Assembly (NCBI RefSeq): GCF_005239225.2
Contig: NC_133295.1
Span: 620,001 to 684,000 of the forward strand
DNA from: Populus alba
Lineage: Eukaryota; Streptophyta; Magnoliopsida; Malpighiales; Salicaceae
Length of the DNA: 64,000 bases
Direction of reading: 5' to 3'
The notes beneath the pieces are model-generated. The model made no database searches, had not been told where the DNA came from, and saw nothing but the letters and a program-made list of their open reading frames with translations. A program made the translations under genes and the position numbers. Shown here in pieces: positions 62,701 to 64,000 of this stretch. Within the stretch, counting starts at the first letter, position 1. Each line of letters begins with the position of its first letter.

Positions 62701-62708
62701 TATAAATA
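62701..62708 (+). promoter_or_regulatory. TATA box of the third LTR
   Basis: TATAAATA follows 'ccacttcc' and is followed by a purine-rich then CT-rich leader. The position matches the TATA boxes of the other two LTRs. Confidence 0.6.
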
Positions 62709-63469
62709 GAATCTCTTTTGAAGACCTAGGGGGGGAGAAAAGAACACACAAAGTCGGACGAAAATCAGCCATTACTGCCCAGTTTTCCTGCAACCAGCCT
62801 CTTTTTCTCTTTCCCCCTCTCCGCCGTTGGCCCTCATCAACCACCACCATCATCACTCGTTTTCTCACCGACATCTCCACCTCAAGAAGCCACTAAAACG
62901 TCACACACGGTGGTTGCATCATCTTCTCCCCAGACGTAGCAGCATCATTGAAGAAAAGGCAGCAACCCGCGCCTCTGCTGCGAGAAGAAGAAGAACAAAG
63001 CCATCACGCCAGCTACCACTATCTTCCTAGTCGACAACAACACAGTTGGGAGCAGAAGGAAAAAAGGGAAGCAGAGGAGAAACATAGCTGAAGAGGAACG
63101 CAGAGAAGAAAAGGAAGAAGGGCTGAACACCGCACTCCACAGTCACCGACCACCGTCCAAGTCACTCCCCGCCACCACTACCAGCGCCTCCACAAAGCTG
63201 CCATAGAGAGGGAAGAACATTGCTGACTGAGGGAAACCAAGAGAAGAAGCAACGCCTCTGTAAAGGGGAAGAAGAAGAGAAAACAGCTGCTGTCATCGAG
63301 CTTCCCAACCACTGCCACCGTCAGAACCATCGTGAGCCCCCATTGGCTTCCTGTCCACCGCCACCAGCATCACTGGGAGTGTTCGCCATCGTCTTCAAAC
63401 ATCATTTCTGCCACCAGGTTTGCACCCCCTTCGTCGCTGTGCATGCACCATTTCCTTGCATTTCACTGT

Positions 63470-63595
63470 TGAAGTGAAATATAATTCACTTGAACAGTGA
63501 AATGTTAATTCACTGTTCACATCACATATAATTCACGTGAACAGTGAAATGCTATTTCACTGTTCACATCATATATATTTCACTGTTCACATAAG
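63470..63595. repeat. Cluster of short inverted repeats in LTR
   Basis: 'ttcactgttcac' and 'gtgaacagtgaa' (or close forms) alternate at least five times, joined by 'atcacatataattcac'-type spacers. Several hairpins can form. Confidence 0.85.
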
Positions 63596-64000
63596 GCCTG
63601 CTGGGTTCAGCCCAGCCATGTGGGCCCCGCTGGGTCCAGCCCTAAAAAAAAAAATAAAAAATAAAAATTCTTCAAAAAAAAAATTATTTCAAAGAATTTG
63701 TGATTTTTCCTGTAATTTTATTACTGTATTTTGGGTCAATACCGGTTTGTATTTTTTATATTGTAAAGATACAAATCCGGTATTAAAATACCCGGTTTTC
63801 ATAAAAAAAAATGTTTATTAAAAAATGTTTTGTTTTCATGCATACGGCCAATACACTAACATGTTTTGAATGTTCTTTTTATATATAAAAAAAAATATTG
63901 GAAGTTTTGAAAATGTGTTTTCGCATGGATTTCTTAAACACAAAATCATTTTCTTGCATTTGTGGATTTTACAACCTGTTTGTAAAACTCCAAAGGGTAT

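Larger units (their letters stand above)
61914..64000 (+). repeat. LTR of a third LTR element (runs off window)
   Basis: The first ~430 bp closely match 4484-4930 ('tgttgtaacccatttttggg', 'gatgagagccct', 'atttggatgtttatggac', 'ccagggaccaatttggaaaa'). After that come a TATA box at 62701-62708 (TATAAATA), a CT/GA-rich leader, a cluster of 'gtgaacagtgaa' / 'ttcactgttcac' palindromes (63470-63595) and an AT-rich tract with 'attgtaaagatac' and 'aatacccggttttc', which element 1's 3' LTR also has. The LTR end and primer site are not reached, so the LTR exceeds 2.08 kb. Frames at 62437-63477 have the composition of this leader and are not called as genes. Confidence 0.75.

Noticed and set aside
62437..63477. 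Overlapping frames of 60-118 residues on both strands
   Set aside because: They are within the LTR that starts at 61914, downstream of its TATA box, with GA/CT-rich leader composition and no recognisable domain.
1..64000. CRISPR arrays, bacterial operons, defence islands, tRNA or rRNA genes
   Set aside because: Nothing of this kind is present. The base composition, LTR/LINE/SINE content and split exons are those of a plant nuclear genome.

Overview
The window is plant nuclear DNA: AT-rich, repeat-dense, and dominated by retrotransposons, with one intact gene and fragments of several others. The best guess is a poplar-like member of the Salicaceae. The reasons are the coding style of the Cf-type receptor-like protein (RLP), a 186-bp tRNA-type SINE that resembles Salicaceae SINEs I know, and the abundance of 'cacagtgtttt...gctacagtgctttcc' repeats. 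This assignment rests on memory, not on a search. A run of exactly 500 N (8032-8531) is an assembly gap.

Layout. 1-2.35 kb: non-coding, with short modules that recur inverted at 56.9-59.5 kb. 2.35-4.1 kb: a gutted copia element on the minus strand. 4484-10628: an LTR retrotransposon flanked by the 5-bp target duplication AGGGT. It carries a decayed plant-mobile-domain-like (DUF7745-type) gene, and no pol gene is visible. 10820-16.6 kb: a second, related LTR element with one LTR and decayed internal sequence. 16592-26443: a large inverted duplication with arms of about 2.5 kb around a spacer of about 3.1 kb. Each arm holds an RLP promoter and 5' end fused to an oppositely oriented exon of an Msp1/ATAD1-like AAA ATPase. 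The spacer holds a SINE, a LINE fragment, an RLP 3' end killed by a one-base deletion, and LTR debris. 27-34 kb: T-rich non-coding DNA. 34.6-34.9 kb: a fragment of a yellow-stripe-like (YSL) metal-nicotianamine transporter. 35.7-39.4 kb: RLP-cluster debris plus the first exon of a WAT1/MtN21-type transporter. 40338-43601: an intact 1087-residue RLP with about 34 LRRs, a signal peptide, one membrane helix and a 3'-UTR intron. 43.9-49.5 kb: a third Msp1 exon copy, split by a nearly complete L1-type LINE. 50.1-56.2 kb: a second LINE with an intact RRM-type ORF1 and a broken ORF2. 56.2-60.8 kb: decayed repeats and RLP 5' remnants. 60862-61913: the end of a CACTA (En/Spm) transposon, interrupted at its transposase start by another LTR element that runs off the window.

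The window is best read as a decaying, rearranging RLP (immune receptor) cluster. The only gene likely to make a full protein is the RLP at 40.3 kb. The repeated unit 'RLP gene followed by an antisense Msp1 exon' occurs three times: once with the intact RLP, and twice as an inverted pair in which most of the RLP is deleted. RLP promoters in the arms would drive RNA antisense to the Msp1-like exon, and the arms could form double-stranded RNA. This is the most testable regulatory idea in the window.
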